Shown here: positions 48,905 through 62,341 of the stretch, one piece after another | How the letters are laid out: each line of letters begins with the position of its first letter | How positions within the stretch are numbered: the stretch's first letter is position 1 | DNA from: Rhabdornis inornatus | Taxonomy: Eukaryota > Chordata > Aves > Passeriformes > Rhabdornithidae | Length of the DNA stretch: 64,000 nucleotides | Direction: 5' to 3' | Assembly (NCBI GenBank): GCA_013397075.1 | Contig: VWZS01002669.1 | Span: 3,568,217-3,632,216 of the forward strand | Program-made: the position numbers and the translations under genes | The notes under the pieces: model-generated | Seen by the model: the letters and a program-made list of their open reading frames with translations, nothing else | The model's database searches: none | What the model was told of the DNA's origin: nothing

Positions 48905-51900
48905 AGAACATCCTTCTTCTCTGGGTCTTGAGCGCTTTGGCTTTGTTGCAAAGGGGAAAAAAAAAAGAATTATATGTTGCAGTGAGTTTAACAGAATGTC
49001 TGGACCAGAAAGAAATGAAATGAAGGAAAAAATAACCAGCTACGTATTCCTTTTTCACTGAAGCATGGTTTTACTGCACAGTTTGTGTCATTGGAGGCAG
49101 AATTGACGGCCATGCTTCATCATGGCAGTGGGAGAAAGTGCTGCAACGGATGCTTTAATTTAAATGAGAAATGCTCTGAGAGGAAAAAAAAAACTAAACT
49201 AAAAGCTTGGTAATAACATTAATAACCACTTCTTACAGGTTTTTACTAGCCTACTGAAGATCAGACAGCATGTTAAGGTCCCAGTGGCTGAGTAGTAAAG
49301 ACCTGGACTCAAGTTATTATTACTTAGGAAGATTCTTTTAATGATTTCTGTTATTAGTTGAAAATCGTTTGAATAGGACAGCTAAATGGTCACCATGCTT
49401 TAAATTCATTTTGAATGAAAAATGAGAACAAGGTAGTCTTTGGGTTTCTGTATTTCTGAAAGCACTTCACAAAACCAGCATGGATAGCAGTAGTGCTGTG
49501 AACGGGTAGGCAGAGGACAGAGGTTTCCCTGCTGGGGAGGAGCTCTTCTGGAGTGTGATCAATTCCTTCTGAAAAGCAATTTTGACTACGGCAACTGAAT
49601 TTCTTTTAAATCAAATTAAAAGCTCCTAAACCACCACAGACTCCTTAATTTCATCTCTGATAGCCTTCAAAAAAGCAGAGACCTCCAGTAGGGGTTAGGA
49701 TGAGGCAAAGGGATCCAGATAGTATTTCTGGCTTTTGTGCTGCTGCTGCTGCGCTGAAGCCCGTGTTGGCATCTTGCCTGTGCATCTCGCTCCCTTCTCA
49801 TGGATTGCCTGCTGGTGAGGGAAGCAGCTGGCTTTTCTCAGGGCAGGGGCAGCGGGGTCCCCCTGCCTCTTGGGAGTTGCTGCTGCGTAAGACAGTGCAA
49901 GTATTATCATAGCACAGTTCTCATTTCAGCATCTCACTCTGGTAGTGGCAGTTCTGCTCGTGTTCAGTACTTTTTTGCACTAGTTTGAATTTGCATTTAA
50001 ATGCAAAATTCAACTGAGAAGCCTAAACAGTTGCTTCTCTTGCTGGCTTAAGAGGCATATGTCCTTTAAAAAGAAGTTTTCTTCCCTCCAACATAACTTG
50101 GTCAGCCTCTTCTCAGAAATGTGACTCAGCAGACCAAAGGCCAAGAACTCTTTTAGTCTATAGGAAGAGCTTTTGGTCCCCACTGATCTGCAAAACAAAA
50201 GACCAAAGGGACCTTAAAATCTCAGTCAGGTCTCTCCCCAATGGAGCGTGGGGGTTCCTGAGCAACAAGCATGACTGCTTAGCATTGAGAGTAGGTTACC
50301 AGTGCTCAGAGGTTAATGACTCACACGGCATTATGTTGTGTTGAATAATGAGTAACATCTGAAATGACACGTTGTAATGACTCGCTACTTAAAGTACCAA
50401 TCTACTTAAGATCCCTTTAAGCTTGAAGAGATCACAGAATAGCAATGTCTTGTTCAATAGGTGCTACTTTATTTTGTGCCTTCTGGTAGAAGAGATGTAC
50501 CATGCCTGAGAGCATATGAACAAAACAAGTGAGGAATTGAGTAGGAAGGATTATTTCACTAGTTGTTTTGAATGCTTTTTGGGCATTTATAGAGCACCAG
50601 CTAGCATATTTCGGGTTTTGTTTTTGTTGATTTGAGGGTTTTAATCCTGGTTGTCACAGTTTGTATATTTGTAGGTTGGATTTAGGGAAGGAAAGAAAGG
50701 GGAGCTTTGCCTGCAGGATGAGATTATCAGAAACTGGTCTGAGATTTGCTGTGAAAAATAAACTAATGCTGGAGGAAAGCAGCAACACTGTCTTAGGTTT
50801 GGTTGCTGATGGGAGTTTAATTACATGGCGTTGTAAATTCTTATATTAACCAATATGTGACATAGTTTGCTCCATTAGGGATTGAGAACAATCTATTTTG
50901 TTGCAGAAAAAATATGTTCTTCATGCTGTCATAAGAAGTCTTTCCTAATCTTACAGTAAAATTTTAAGCCTGTCAGACCCTGCTTGCCTATGTTACAGTT
51001 GTTTCTGCAGTCTTCTCCCCTGCATGGAAAGCTAGTATGTGACTAAAGTGTACTTGGTCTTAGATGTAAAAGCAAGTGTGACACCTAAACGTCTCCAATT
51101 GCTAAGAATGGCCCAGGGAGTAGATGGGGCCCAACACCTCTGTGGTGTGGCCCTCTGCAAACAGTAAAGGACTTAGTTCTCCAGCTGTTTTAAGGCTGGA
51201 CTTCAACTAGAGAAATATAAACACATCTCTGCACTTACCTGCTGGGATTATGGTGCTTTAACTGTTTGTTTCTAAATATTTTAAGCTGTAATATTGGAGA
51301 GAGAGAGAAACTGTGCATATAAAGTCTTATATCCAGGCCAGTTAGCACCACTTGAGATTTTCCAAAACTGTATGCAAGGGAAGGGAATCAGGTCTGCCTA
51401 CATTGCATCTGAAATGTATTGCTCAGATTTCAAACAAACTTATATGGACTTGTCGTTCTCCAAACCAAATAGGAATTCTTTAAAAAGGGAAGAGAGATTC
51501 TTCCACTCTTATGCCCACCACTCAAACACACACACCCCCACCTTGAAATGCAGGTCATGAAATGATCATTATTTTTATGGGTCTGCAAAGCCTGTAGAAG
51601 TCAAAGCTGTGTAATATACATTGCAGAGTGTTCTGCTAATCCAGTCTGACCGCAGTCGTGCCTGGCCCAGGGAAGAGGGTCTGGTAACTGGAAACCTGAC
51701 ACTGAAGGAATTCCAAACACAGTCCTCAAACTAAAAACAGCTCTCTCTGCATGGCATGTGCTACATGAGAGCCAGGGATTGTATTCGTTTATGTTATCTG
51801 ATTTTTCAGCCTTGTATTGTTGATAAAAGAACAGGAGAAGGAAGCACCTCCACCAGCTCGGCCCATAAATAAAGTGTGTATGGTGTGTTTGAGGTTAGTA

Positions 51901-54900
51901 TGACACATTGCTAGACATCTGCCTTTTTTAAGGGGTACGAGCCTCTCTCACAGACAGCAGCCACTGAGCACTTCCTTGTGCTGGAGATTCTTCACAGCAC
52001 TAAGATACCAAATTTGATTCCCGGTGAATTCTAAATGCAAACCGTTTCTTTGGCTATGGGAAGTATTGATCTGAAAGGGCAAAGAATATTTATTATAGGA
52101 TTATCTCACCTATTAAGATACAGAGACCCACCTTAATGCATCTCAATGATTTCTTTGAAATCTGCAGTGATTCGAAATTTCATTAATTTCTTTGTTTTAT
52201 TTTATATGCATGTTGAATATTAAGCAAGAGGAGTTCTTAGAGCTTCTGACTACAAACAGCACTGCAGTATCTTTAATACTGTATCTGGAGAGATAGGCAC
52301 TACATGGTATTTTCAGTTAATTGTTTTTAGTGTTTGTTGAGAAGAGCTTTATAAAGACACAGTGTAATGTGTCTGATACTTCGAGTTTGTTTGCATAATT
52401 TAATTCTTACATCAGCTTCTCTTTTCTTCTTTAAAAGTAGATCCTCCTGGCTGAGAACAAACATCACACAATCACACTGCATACAGTGGAGTTCTTCAGT
52501 GAGAATTTGGACACAGATAGGATCTTATTGCTTTCTCCTGTTCTTTAATCACAGCCTGGGCTGTCTGATGCCATCACCCAGAGTCTCTGTATGTCTTGCT
52601 TAGACATAAAAGAGACTGCAGCCAAACGTGGGCTTTCTATTTGCTGCTTAGTCTGTGGCTATCTTTGAAGTTTATTTCAAGAAGTACTCTCTAACAAAGT
52701 AAGAAGGCAGGTTTTCATGTGAGATTATATCCCTTGCAAAATATTCCCTCACCAGCAAGGAGGAGATAGTGATGTAAGAAGAGAGCATTCCCTTCCTTGC
52801 TTTTTACCAGGTGCTAAGAGGGTGACCTCTGTGACTCTCCCTATAGAACAGAGGGAAGAAAAACCCTTTGTCACAATGAAATCCAAACCCCCAATGTGGT
52901 GGGGCACAGCAGGAGCAGTTAGACCTTCATTCTGCTTTCCTTTCCTTTCAGATAGCCCAAGCACATGTCTCCAAGGATGTTAAAGGTGACCTGCAAGTGG
53001 AGGTTATCAATGAAATGCAGTAAACCTGAAATGTAATTATTTTTTTTCTGATTGTTTTTTTTTTGAAGCATCAGGTATTTATGCTAGTCTACTCTGTAAG
53101 ATTTTCCACAGTTGAAGAATTCCTAAAACAGGGGTTTAAGAGAAAAAAAGAGAGAACTGCAGAAAGCAAAAAGTGTTTAGTTAGGGCTTTTGAAACCTTG
53201 AGATACCTGTGACTAAATAACATTTTCGGTAATAGGAGTCTTTCCTAAGTATTCCAAATCCTGCGGTTCAGTTTTAAATAAACCCAGAAGCTCTTAAAAA
53301 TTCTGCAGTAAAGCCTGCAGAAAACACTATCTTTTTTTGTGCTTGGAAGATAAATAAAGCAGAGATAGAAAAACAAACCTGCTTTAGGCTTTACTTGTCA
53401 TAGAGAAAATAACAACATGTTAATTGAACATCAGTCACAAGTTACCTGCTTTACTTGGACAAGGCTGCTTTGTGTTCTTAATGCTCAAACTGGATCACAG
53501 TTGTTAACTAGTGAATCATTTTAAAAGATAAACTGGTAGAGCTGCAAACCAGCATATGAAGTGAAACACATTCACAACTGCCTGTGTGTAATCTGTAATT
53601 TCTCTGCAGGGGAGGGAAGATGAGACTTTGCTTTCTCAAAATAAAGCAGACATTTTAAAGGACACCTTGCTCATGCCATTTTTGAGGAGTGTTTTCACAC
53701 TGCCCCACCAGTTTCACTCCTCTGTGGAACCTGGTGCTTCTCTCTCTCTTCATTCAATTGCTTCCTGCAGCAGCAGCCTCTGCTTTTAGCTAGACCCACA
53801 TCCATAATGCACTTTCCAGTGGGACCCAGCAGAGCTGAACTATCAGCAAAACCAGTTTTTGAGCTCTGAGATCAGTTCCTTCCCAGGATGTTGTGTCAGC
53901 TTCCCTGCCTTCTGCCTGCCATTAATTGCACTGCATCCCGAGGTCAAACAACTGGCCAAAAATCTGGAAAACAGCTGACCATCAGAGCAGCTCCTACTCA
54001 GCATGTCCTCTCAGAGGGCACACTCCTGGCCTGGTCCTTTTGAGTGGCTGGACCTGCTTGACCCAATTTGTGGATTTTTGATCACTCCCCTGGGTCACTG
54101 ATTTTCCACTTGAGGTTATTGGTTTGACCCCCACACCATGGGTCACTTGGGAGGTGTGATATGGCCCTGTGAACTCTGAACTCATCAGAAGCCAACAAAA
54201 ACAGTGAGAGAGAGAAGAATTTCATTAGGACCTCCTCAGAGGTGGCAGCGTCTGCCGAGGGAAAAGGTAGGAGTTGTTTTCCTTCTTGCAGAAACAAGCC
54301 CACCATCTACAAGGGACTGCCATGTAGAAAGTGTTTGTGTTGGTTTGTTTTGGCTATTTCTTTAAGGATAAACAACAGCATATACTTTTTCACCGTAGAC
54401 TATCAAGTGAGAAGGGTGTTGGTTCAGAGGAGCTGTCCTCCTCCTGCTGGGAGCTGCCCTCAGTGTCCCAGACTTACTGCTAATGGTGACAGCATTTCTG
54501 CATCCAGAGCTTGGTATTTGTAGTTGTTTCTTCTACCTTAAAAAGATTAACTTTCTGATGGTTAATTTGTCACACTTGAGGAGGGAAGGGCAGTTTTTTC
54601 CTGGATTCATGGAGACTCCATAGGCTTGTTGGTCGCACTGTGAGCAGCTCCCTGAGAATGAATTTCACCAGGCATGGGTGGTAGGTGGAGAAGAATGAAT
54701 CCTAGGGAAATAATTTGGCTTCAACATGCCATGTTGGTCATAGAAGGGAGAACAGTGTTGTCATTGTAGCTTGTGTATCTGCAAGTGTGGAAGTGTGGGG
54801 GAAGTGAGCTGGAAGATGTGGAGCAGCCATGAGGCTATCTTTTGTGAAATTTCCCTCAGTCGTGTGCCCGGAGTCAGCCTTTTTGGACAGTAACCAGTGT

Positions 54901-57678
54901 TTCCCAAGGTTTTACTTAGGCAAGAATTCTGCTAATCATTGGCTTGATCACTGCTTGTATTATCCCCAAGGCTGCTAAAATAATTCACATACCTTCTGCC
55001 TTCCTGGGGCTTTCCTAAGAGGTTCATGTGAAGTGGATTCCTGTCAGATCTCTGTGTACAACCTGTCCTTCCAGCTGCTAAGTCATGACGCTGGGCAAGA
55101 CACTCAAGAATTGCACCACCTATGGGTGTTTCACCCTCAGAGAAAGGAGACTGGTGCTGACAGAGAACAACTTGGGGTTTATCTTTTAAAGAAAGATTTT
55201 GCTCTTCCCGCATGTTCTTCTGCAGTTTGTACAACCACAGATGGTGTTAGCTGCAAGTGAAGCAATGGTGGATTTAGTTCCCTAGGAGAGGTAACAGCAA
55301 TGGAGATCTGATGGCGTTAGCTCAGGCAGCTTGGGGCCATTTCCCAGGTCTGGCACACTTTGATTGCCCATGCCGATTTTCACTGCACAATCCTGAGCCA
55401 GAGCAGTCCGAGGTCACAGCCCTCTGCACAGTCACAGCTTCTGTGGCAGCAGTGTAACACTGATTCCTAAAACTAGACTGGCTGAGCTTTCCAAAACAGT
55501 TCTTCTGGCTGGATGGCAAAGCACACACCTCTTTTTTCCTGCACCTTGCAAACCTCTGGTGTCAGCTGAGGCATGAGTTGTGTACTCAAGGCCCAGTATG
55601 TCATGCTGGTGGCTCAGTCCTATTTTCAACCATCATTTTGGTGCCAATTCATCTTCAATTTGTTTTTTTTTAGAGAATTCAATTTGCGATTAGAGCTCTG
55701 TCCAAAAGCTACCACTGGCTTTTCAGTAAATTGTGGATCATGTTCCAAGCTCAGTCCTCTTTTAATGTGATCCACAAGAATTTAATTGATTATAGCTGCC
55801 GATGAGAACACGTTATAAAACCAATGTACAGTATTTTGAGCATGATCCTTATCTTAAAATGTGATAGGCGTAGGTTTGACATTTGTTCTTGTTGGTGTGC
55901 TGCTTGACACAATGCAGTTCCTACCATTGCAGAGCCTTTTATGATTGGAAGTACATTTTTTGTGCACAGAGGCATTAAACCTGAGTGTGATGGGACTGAC
56001 TGTAGTGAACAAGCCTTCATGCAGAAATCTGTGGAGCAGCTCTTTGGCCTGCTCTGGAAATTATGCTTTGTTGCGAGGTAGGTGTGTGAGCAGCGACAGT
56101 AATTGTCTCGGTACGTACGGTTAAAAGTGGTTTGGTATCTCAGAGGGTGGCTTCAGGCCCTTCAGCACTTTGTCTGGACTGTCTCACCAGGAGGTGGGGG
56201 GGGAAGCTGGGAGTGCCTGTCTTTTATAATGTTCTGTTTTTAAAGCAGAAAGTCTCTGGGGAGCATAGGGTCCTAAAAGTCCAAGGCCTGGAATGCTTCC
56301 TTTTGCTCTTTCCATTTTAAACAGGAAACATTTGCACTAAGTTATTCCAGGAGGAGAATTGTAGGTTCATTTCGAGGCAGATAATGTTTGTTCATTGCCT
56401 GTGTCCGTGATTTACCCCATGGGCTTAAATGAGTGCAGCAGAAAACCACATGTTTTGTTTTACTACATGCTAAACAAGTTCCAGAGGAGTCTGGGAGCCC
56501 AGGTTAAGAAAGAAGGCGCATGCTTGTAAAATCTGTGTGTGAACAAGAGAGTCATTGACAAATTTTGAGAACCTGATCTGCTGTACCAGAATGATGACAT
56601 TTTTCATAATCTATGCAAAGAATATTTAAACAGTTGATGAGTTCAGTCCCAAAGACACAGAGCAGGTGTAATTGATTTATACTTCCAGCCTCTGTTTTGG
56701 GTCAAAACTCTGTCTTCCCTAAGCTCTCATTTGGAGAGAAGCTTCCTGTGCAGTCAATGAGAGCTTTTGTCCAAAGTGCAAAGACATTTGCAGTCAGACT
56801 GGAAAAAACTCCTAATTAAGTTGAACTTTTGGGGGTGCTCTGGTGAGATGTCTGTGAGAACAATTATTTTTGCCATTTCAAAAGTATCACAAGTTAAGTT
56901 GTACTAGGAAAAAATATCAGTGCTTCATTAGTGGAAATCATGAAATTAAGATGCAGAAGGCTACAGAGAGGGCTCCATGGCACATCCTCGGGGATGACAC
57001 ATTCACATGTTGCTTTTCACATGAACTAGGGCTTGTGAGATCCATACTGATGCAGTCAAGTTACAGGGCCGTTGTAATATCAGGCCTTTTAGATCACAGA
57101 TTTTTTGAAACCTCATTGGCAACTTGCCCATTAAACACAGGTATTGTAGCCTGACATCCCTAGTGTTTCTTCCCCAGTTTTTCCAACTATGGTGTTTGGA
57201 AAGTTTTACAGGTTGACATATTAGGAGAGAATAGTGGGAAATGGCCTGGAGAGCGTGAATATTTGTGCATATAAAGCTTATGGGATTTGCAGACTTGCAG
57301 ACCCAACTCATCTGTTTATCCTCAGGCTAGATAAGATTCAGTCAAACATGCATTGTTTAAAGGAGCTTTGTTTCCATTATGGCAAATGGATCACAGGAGA
57401 CTGACTTGGGGAGCTGAAGGGCTCCAGTGCTCCCCCATTGTAAAAGGGCTGTGATGTGCGCTGGACCCTTCCTCCAGTGTCCTGGATGTCACAGACTTTT
57501 GTAGCATGCAGGTGGGAAGCTTGTTATCCTTCAGAAGTTCTTTTCATTCATCAGGACTTGTCATGCTTGAGGTGGCATTTCCTCTCCCAAAGTAAACATA
57601 GATTGTACGTACAATAATGTATCACTGGGCTAGTAGACTGCCTTTTAATGTGCTTTATTACATTTTTTTCCTCCTCAG

Positions 57679-58033
57679 GCGTGGACCTGCAGAGCCACTA
57701 GAATATTTAACAGGGCCACGAGTAACGTACAAAGAGAGAGATCTTCCCTACTACCACGGAGGACAGCCTGTTATCCACCCATCCAAGGGGAACTACATCC
57801 GTGCACCGGACACAAGAGTGGCAGAACTGAGGTACCCTCCATATTATCCAGCCCAGCCCATCACAAACCAGCACAAAGGACCCCTCCGGCAGGATGTGCC
57901 GCCTTCCCCTCCGCAGTCCCACCGAGCTCCAGCTTACAGTGAAATTGTCCGACACCGCGGGACCAGTCCAGACCAGTACCAGTACAGGCAGCAGGATCCC
58001 AGGCAGAAGAATCCCATGACTGCAGCTGTATAG
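57679..58033 (+). CDS. PARD3B: PARD3B terminal coding exon and stop
   Basis: The acceptor is a T-rich tract ending cctcctcag at 57678. The first base completes the Arg split with exon B; 117 codons follow, then TAG at 58031-58033. The product is rich in Pro, Tyr, Gln and Arg and looks disordered. It reads RGPAEPLEYLTGPR, then YKERDLPYY, YPPYYPAQP, HKGPLRQDVPPSPPQ, SPDQYQYRQQD, and ends RQKNPMTAAV. The same order of motifs and the same end occur in human PARD3B as I recall it. The C-terminus -TAAV is hydrophobic but is not a class I PDZ ligand, because position -2 is Ala. The PPYY at 57836-57847 fits a PPxY WW-domain ligand that I do not recall in human. The - strand frame of 125 codons over this exon is a shadow. 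Confidence 0.96.
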
Positions 58034-59341
58034 CCGTGCACTGGGCTTCCGGCACAACCTGGGAGGAGCCCCATTGGACATCATCCTTGTAGAGTTGTTC
58101 CCAAGCGTAGCTGCCTGTAAGAATGGCAGACAAGACCTGGAGTCGTTCTTACTGAGCTGGGCTCAGCGTAGGTGCTTTCTAACAGGCGAACTAAAGCCAC
58201 ATGAGGTACGATGTGTTTTGAGTATGTGAGGTACCAGACAGTTGAGTGTTTTTTAATTCATTTTAAAAATAGGAAGTGGCTGCTGGAAATGAAACGCAAC
58301 ACTTAATACACCTCAGGGCTATTTACTGAATCCAGTTACACCTTTACAGTACAGACCTGTCTGTGCAAGGGCAGCAGTCACCAGAGTTTACTTCAGAGTG
58401 CTGTTGTAGAGCCTTTTAAGTGAGAACACAGCATGCAGTACGGACTTCTTGCAGAGCTGGGCATCTTGTGTATCTGATGTTTGATCGTGACAAGGGACTG
58501 CCACAGAGATAGTGGCCACATTCCAGGCACATCCTGACCAGCAGCTCTGCTTTAAGGATGCTGCAGTTCCAGATTTGTGATCTGGCCTCTGTCTTCTACT
58601 GTCGTTTCGGTGGTGGCAGCATTTACCTTGTAGCCTTCATTTTTTGCAGTTTGTGTATCAAGAGCCTTCTCTTATTGCACCTGCTGTTGGAGTAGGGCAA
58701 AAAGCCTTATCCCGTATGCTTGGACAGGCTCACAGAGGACAGGCAGCCACCTGAGAACCATATCTTTGGGGGGGAGTGTGTGCTTGTGGGTGTTGGTTAG
58801 TTATACAGTGTGCAATCTTTAAATATAAACCCTGGAGACCAGATCCTCGGCTGCTGTCAGGAAGTGTTGCTGGAGGGGTTTCAGTGGAGCTGGCCTATAA
58901 GGAAGTGACCAGGGAGGTGACTACGGGCACGGACTCCATTATTCATATTAAGTTACTGTGTCAGGTGCTGCCTTGGCTCCATCAGGGCAGCCCGTTCCTG
59001 GCCCACTCCAGGCAGTGTTGGAGCCAAGTGCCTGCAGCAGCATGCCTGCCCTGGCCAGCCCAGCACTGCCAGAAGGCACCTGTTCATGGAGGCCACTCTC
59101 AGTCCACCAGGGAAGCTCAGTCAGCCTTGGGCAGTGCCCAGCCCCGCCGTGCCAAGTGCCAAACTACTCAAGTTCCTGCAGCCAGAGGCCATCAGGTCAG
59201 TGGGGAAAGGGGCTTTTCACAGCAAGGGGTGAGGGAAAAGACAAGGAAAGTGACAGGAAGGGCTTCAAGACCCTGGGGCCCAGGAGGAAGATGTGAGAAT
59301 AACTGTTTGTAGCAAGTTATTTGCAGCAGTGCATGGGAAGA

Positions 59342-59365
59342 GGGAAGGTGTGGGTGGGGAGGGGG
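59342..59365 (+). promoter_or_regulatory. G-quadruplex motif in 3' UTR
   Basis: Four G-runs (GGG, GGG, GGGG, GGGGG) are separated by loops of 7, 1 and 1 bases on the mRNA strand. This fits the canonical G3+N1-7 pattern. More G-runs follow at 59392-59411. It could form in the transcript and affect stability or poly(A) choice. Confidence 0.55.
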
Positions 59366-60651
59366 TGTCAGCAGTGCAGCAGAGCCATGGTGGGGGAACA
59401 GGGTGGTGGGGCGCATGCCCAGTTCTTTGCCCCAAACAGCCTGAGTTTGCTCTGCAGCCAGAAATGTGTGTCTCCAGCTATAGGGACCTGTGTGACTTGA
59501 CCCACAAGGGCTCTGAGTGCTTAAAGATCTGTCTCAAGTATTTTGTCATGAGGAAACCATGCTGTATTGCGACCTAGAAATATGTTATTTCCAAGTGTCC
59601 TTAATTCCTCAACTTCTGCCTTTTGGGAGTGTCACTAAACCATTAGGCCTCCTCTCCTCATCAAGAAAAGACTATGACCTGGCCACAGATTAAGCATAAG
59701 GATTTCTTTGGTGTCATTTGGACATCTTTGGTGTGCAACATATTAAATCACATAGATCACTTTCCCAGGTGTTAAATACCACCAGGAAGGTTTGTCCTGC
59801 TAGCAGGTAATGGCACTGATGAGAAGCAGCATTTAAGCCCAGCCTACCTTCTTCTCTGCTGATCATGCTGGTTAGAGCCTGGTATAACCCTCAGGCACAG
59901 GGAGCACTTGCAGCTGCCTGAGTGGCTGGCAGGCTCTAGTGCTTGCATTCCCACCAGCCTCCACCCACCAGCAGGCTGGGAAGCAGGGGAGAGGAGACAG
60001 CTTTCCATGGCAGGGGAGCACCTCCATGATTCAGAGAGAGGGCTGGACTCCCTGGGGCAGGGGCAGGCACAGCTCTAAATCCAGTCAGGAGGAAGCATTG
60101 GTGGGAGGGAGAGAGGAAGAGGAATGCAACTGATTATGAAACAAGGGTGTTTGGTTCTTGTTCCATTTCTTTCTGCCCTCTTCCCTAGTAATGTAGGAGG
60201 GAAAAACCTCTGGAGGGAGTGTTTGGTGTAAAGCTGGATGTCTCTCAGTACCCTCCATAAATAAGGCACATTCCCCAGGGAAACTGTGCCTGTCACATAC
60301 GTGCTCTGCACAGCCTTGTACTTCTCTCAGAAAGCTTTAGATGCTGTAGGATACTCAGCCAGGGCTTGGCAGCCACAGAATAGCCGCTGGTGTTATAAAG
60401 GCCTGTTGAAAGTGAAGCAAAAACAAATTAAAATACTTTCCTTTCCCTCCTTGAAATATAACCCCTGATACATTTGATCCAGCTGTAAAGATACTAATGT
60501 TTGCGACAGTGGCTTTATCAAGCCAGGCCACAATTAAGAACAGCTCTGAATATAAGCTACTGCCTTTGTAAATCACTCTCAACTAACCCTTCAAATGGCA
60601 TCACAGCACAGTGAACAGAACTTATTTACAGTATTTCATGAGCCAGGGCCA

Positions 60652-60657
60652 AATAAA
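60652..60657 (+). terminator. Possible proximal poly(A) signal AATAAA
   Basis: This is a canonical AATAAA about 2.6 kb after the stop codon, with moderately GT-containing sequence downstream (tgtctccttgt at about 60713). If used, it would give a 3' UTR about 1.7 kb shorter. Confidence 0.35.
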
Positions 60658-61428
60658 ATCTGGATAGAAACAGCTCCTAGGTTATTTATAGCTTTTGAGG
60701 GACCTGCCCAATGTCTCCTTGTAACCTGAATCTTTCCTTAAGAGCTCCCCTTGACTGCATCAGCTCCACTCAGTTGAGGCAGACAGATCAAACAAACACC
60801 TTCTGAGCTGTTAATCTTACCTTACCCAACAGGTTATTAAATGTTTCTTCTGCTCAGTAAGCAGAAATCAGTTGAGAGCTTCTTCCAATCAGGGAAAAAA
60901 AAAGTGCAGTAAGTATAATATATGGATGCATCCTACAGGTAAGGAGCTAAGGAGGAAGAACAGTGTGACCTAGCTGGGGGAGCAAGACCAAAAAGTATTA
61001 CAGAGCATCTCATCTATCTCTGGTGCCATTGTTCTGGGAGAAAATTGCCATTTCCTGATTTAATATCTGGTAGAGGTACAGTATTTTCAAAAGTATAATG
61101 TGTAACTACAGTATATATAGTCAGCTTTTCTGCAGTATAAAATGTATGATTTTAGCACCATATTGTGGAAAAATATGTACCGTGCAGAATTCACGAGGTG
61201 CTACAACTGGCGGTTGAAAATACACACTTGCAAAATCCAAAAGAGCCGTTAAGTAACAAGTTGTTCTTTTCCCATATGTCCATATGTTTGGGAAAATTAT
61301 GAGTCTGAAATGCTCTTGACACGTAATTGCCTCACACTCCCTCATCCAAAATGTGCCAGTCCAGCAGTAGAGTTACTGACGTAGTGGGTGTGAAGGGAGA
61401 GTTGGGTTTGCCACAGGGGCAGCCCTAA

Positions 61429-61451
61429 GTGTGTGTGTGTGTATGTGTGTG
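61429..61451. repeat. (GT)n microsatellite in 3' UTR
   Basis: About 11 GT units with one interruption (gtgtatgtgtgtg). A UG-repeat in the mRNA could bind CELF- or TDP-43-type proteins, which is inference from known UG preference. Confidence 0.85.
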
Positions 61452-61763
61452 AGCAGGCATCCAGACCGAGGGAGAGAGGCCCGTGCTCACGTGAAGCTGA
61501 AGCTTTGATTTCCTAAGCTGGTGGCGTGCAGCCTGCATTTCTGGCTCTGGCACAGGGCCAGCCAGGCCCAGCAGTTGAAAGATTAAGAGATAGAAAAAGA
61601 GCCTGTGGATTTTCTGAGTGACCACCCACTAGTGAGCCATGATCCTGGCCTGTGAGCCGACATTACCACTGTGATATATTATGATGCAGAAGTCTCTAGG
61701 CACCCCTCAAATGTATAAAGAAATATCAACTGCCCTTTGTGGGGGAAACTAAGCATAGAAAAG

Positions 61764-61769
61764 AATAAA
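61764..61769 (+). terminator. Possible alternative poly(A) signal AATAAA
   Basis: A canonical hexamer about 3.7 kb after the stop. The downstream sequence has only weak GT-rich character, so it is a lesser candidate than 62336. Confidence 0.25.
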
Positions 61770-62335
61770 AAGGCTCTTGCCTTGAAAAAGTGCATACAGT
61801 CCTGAATTCCAATTCACTCCAGCTTCCTGATCTAGAAATAGCTTCACATGCTGCCTAATTTTTTTACAGATGAATTGTGCTACCTCTTCCTCCCAGCCAT
61901 CACAGATTTGTTTATCAGAGACTTAGTGCTGTGAGTGAATCATAGCGACTGCTCTGCCAGGGCCACATCCTGACACTCTGCTCTGAGCAGGGGGTGCTTT
62001 GCACTTTCAAAAGGCCCCACACCTGTGCTCCCCATCACAGTTGTCCTGCAGGGTCCTTAAGCCTTACATGCAAAATCAGAAGTGCTGTTCACTATCTCTG
62101 CATAGGAAAGAAGGCTTTGTAAGACACTATTCTGTTACTGTGAGGGAGAGAGAGGTACTTGTGATCTTGACAATACCTGTGTGTTTAAGTGAAACTGATT
62201 TTTAAATCATGTGTGATTGTTTTGTGGGAGAAATTCAACACGTAATTTGACAGGATTTTTCTAGTACCACGTCAGAGATTTTGATCTTTTGTTACATATG
62301 GCTATATAAATTTTACCTGGTTTATTTTGCATTAA

Positions 62336-62341
62336 AATAAA
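62336..62341 (+). terminator. PARD3B: Best PARD3B poly(A) signal AATAAA
   Basis: This AATAAA sits in cattaaaataaaggct, where an overlapping ATTAAA (62331-62336) adds a second hexamer. A T/GT-rich stretch (gtctttcccttctttgtgtc) begins about 40 bases downstream, as expected for CstF binding. T-rich sequence precedes it. Cleavage would fall at roughly 62355-62365. Confidence 0.6.

Larger units (their letters stand above)
32313..57678 (+). other. PARD3B: PARD3B last intron (25.4 kb)
   Basis: The intron has GT-AG ends (gtacag to cctcctcag) and is in phase 2. It contains a near-perfect direct repeat at 36901-36963, an A-rich skewed block at about 39840-41010 with an A21 run, a CpG-rich patch at 48241-48430 and two abutting palindromes at 48565-48594. 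The open frames at 32911-33321 (136 codons), 47387-47812 (141) and 48037-48447 (136) lack any recognisable domain and are not called as genes. I see no other exon, tRNA or identifiable transposon. Confidence 0.85.

Noticed and set aside
57707..58084. 125-codon - strand frame over the last exon
   Set aside because: Antisense shadow of the real PARD3B coding sequence.
58776..59312. 178-codon open frame, the longest in the window
   Set aside because: It lies wholly in the GC-rich part of the PARD3B 3' UTR, has no recognisable domain, overlaps another open frame, and its composition explains the lack of stops.
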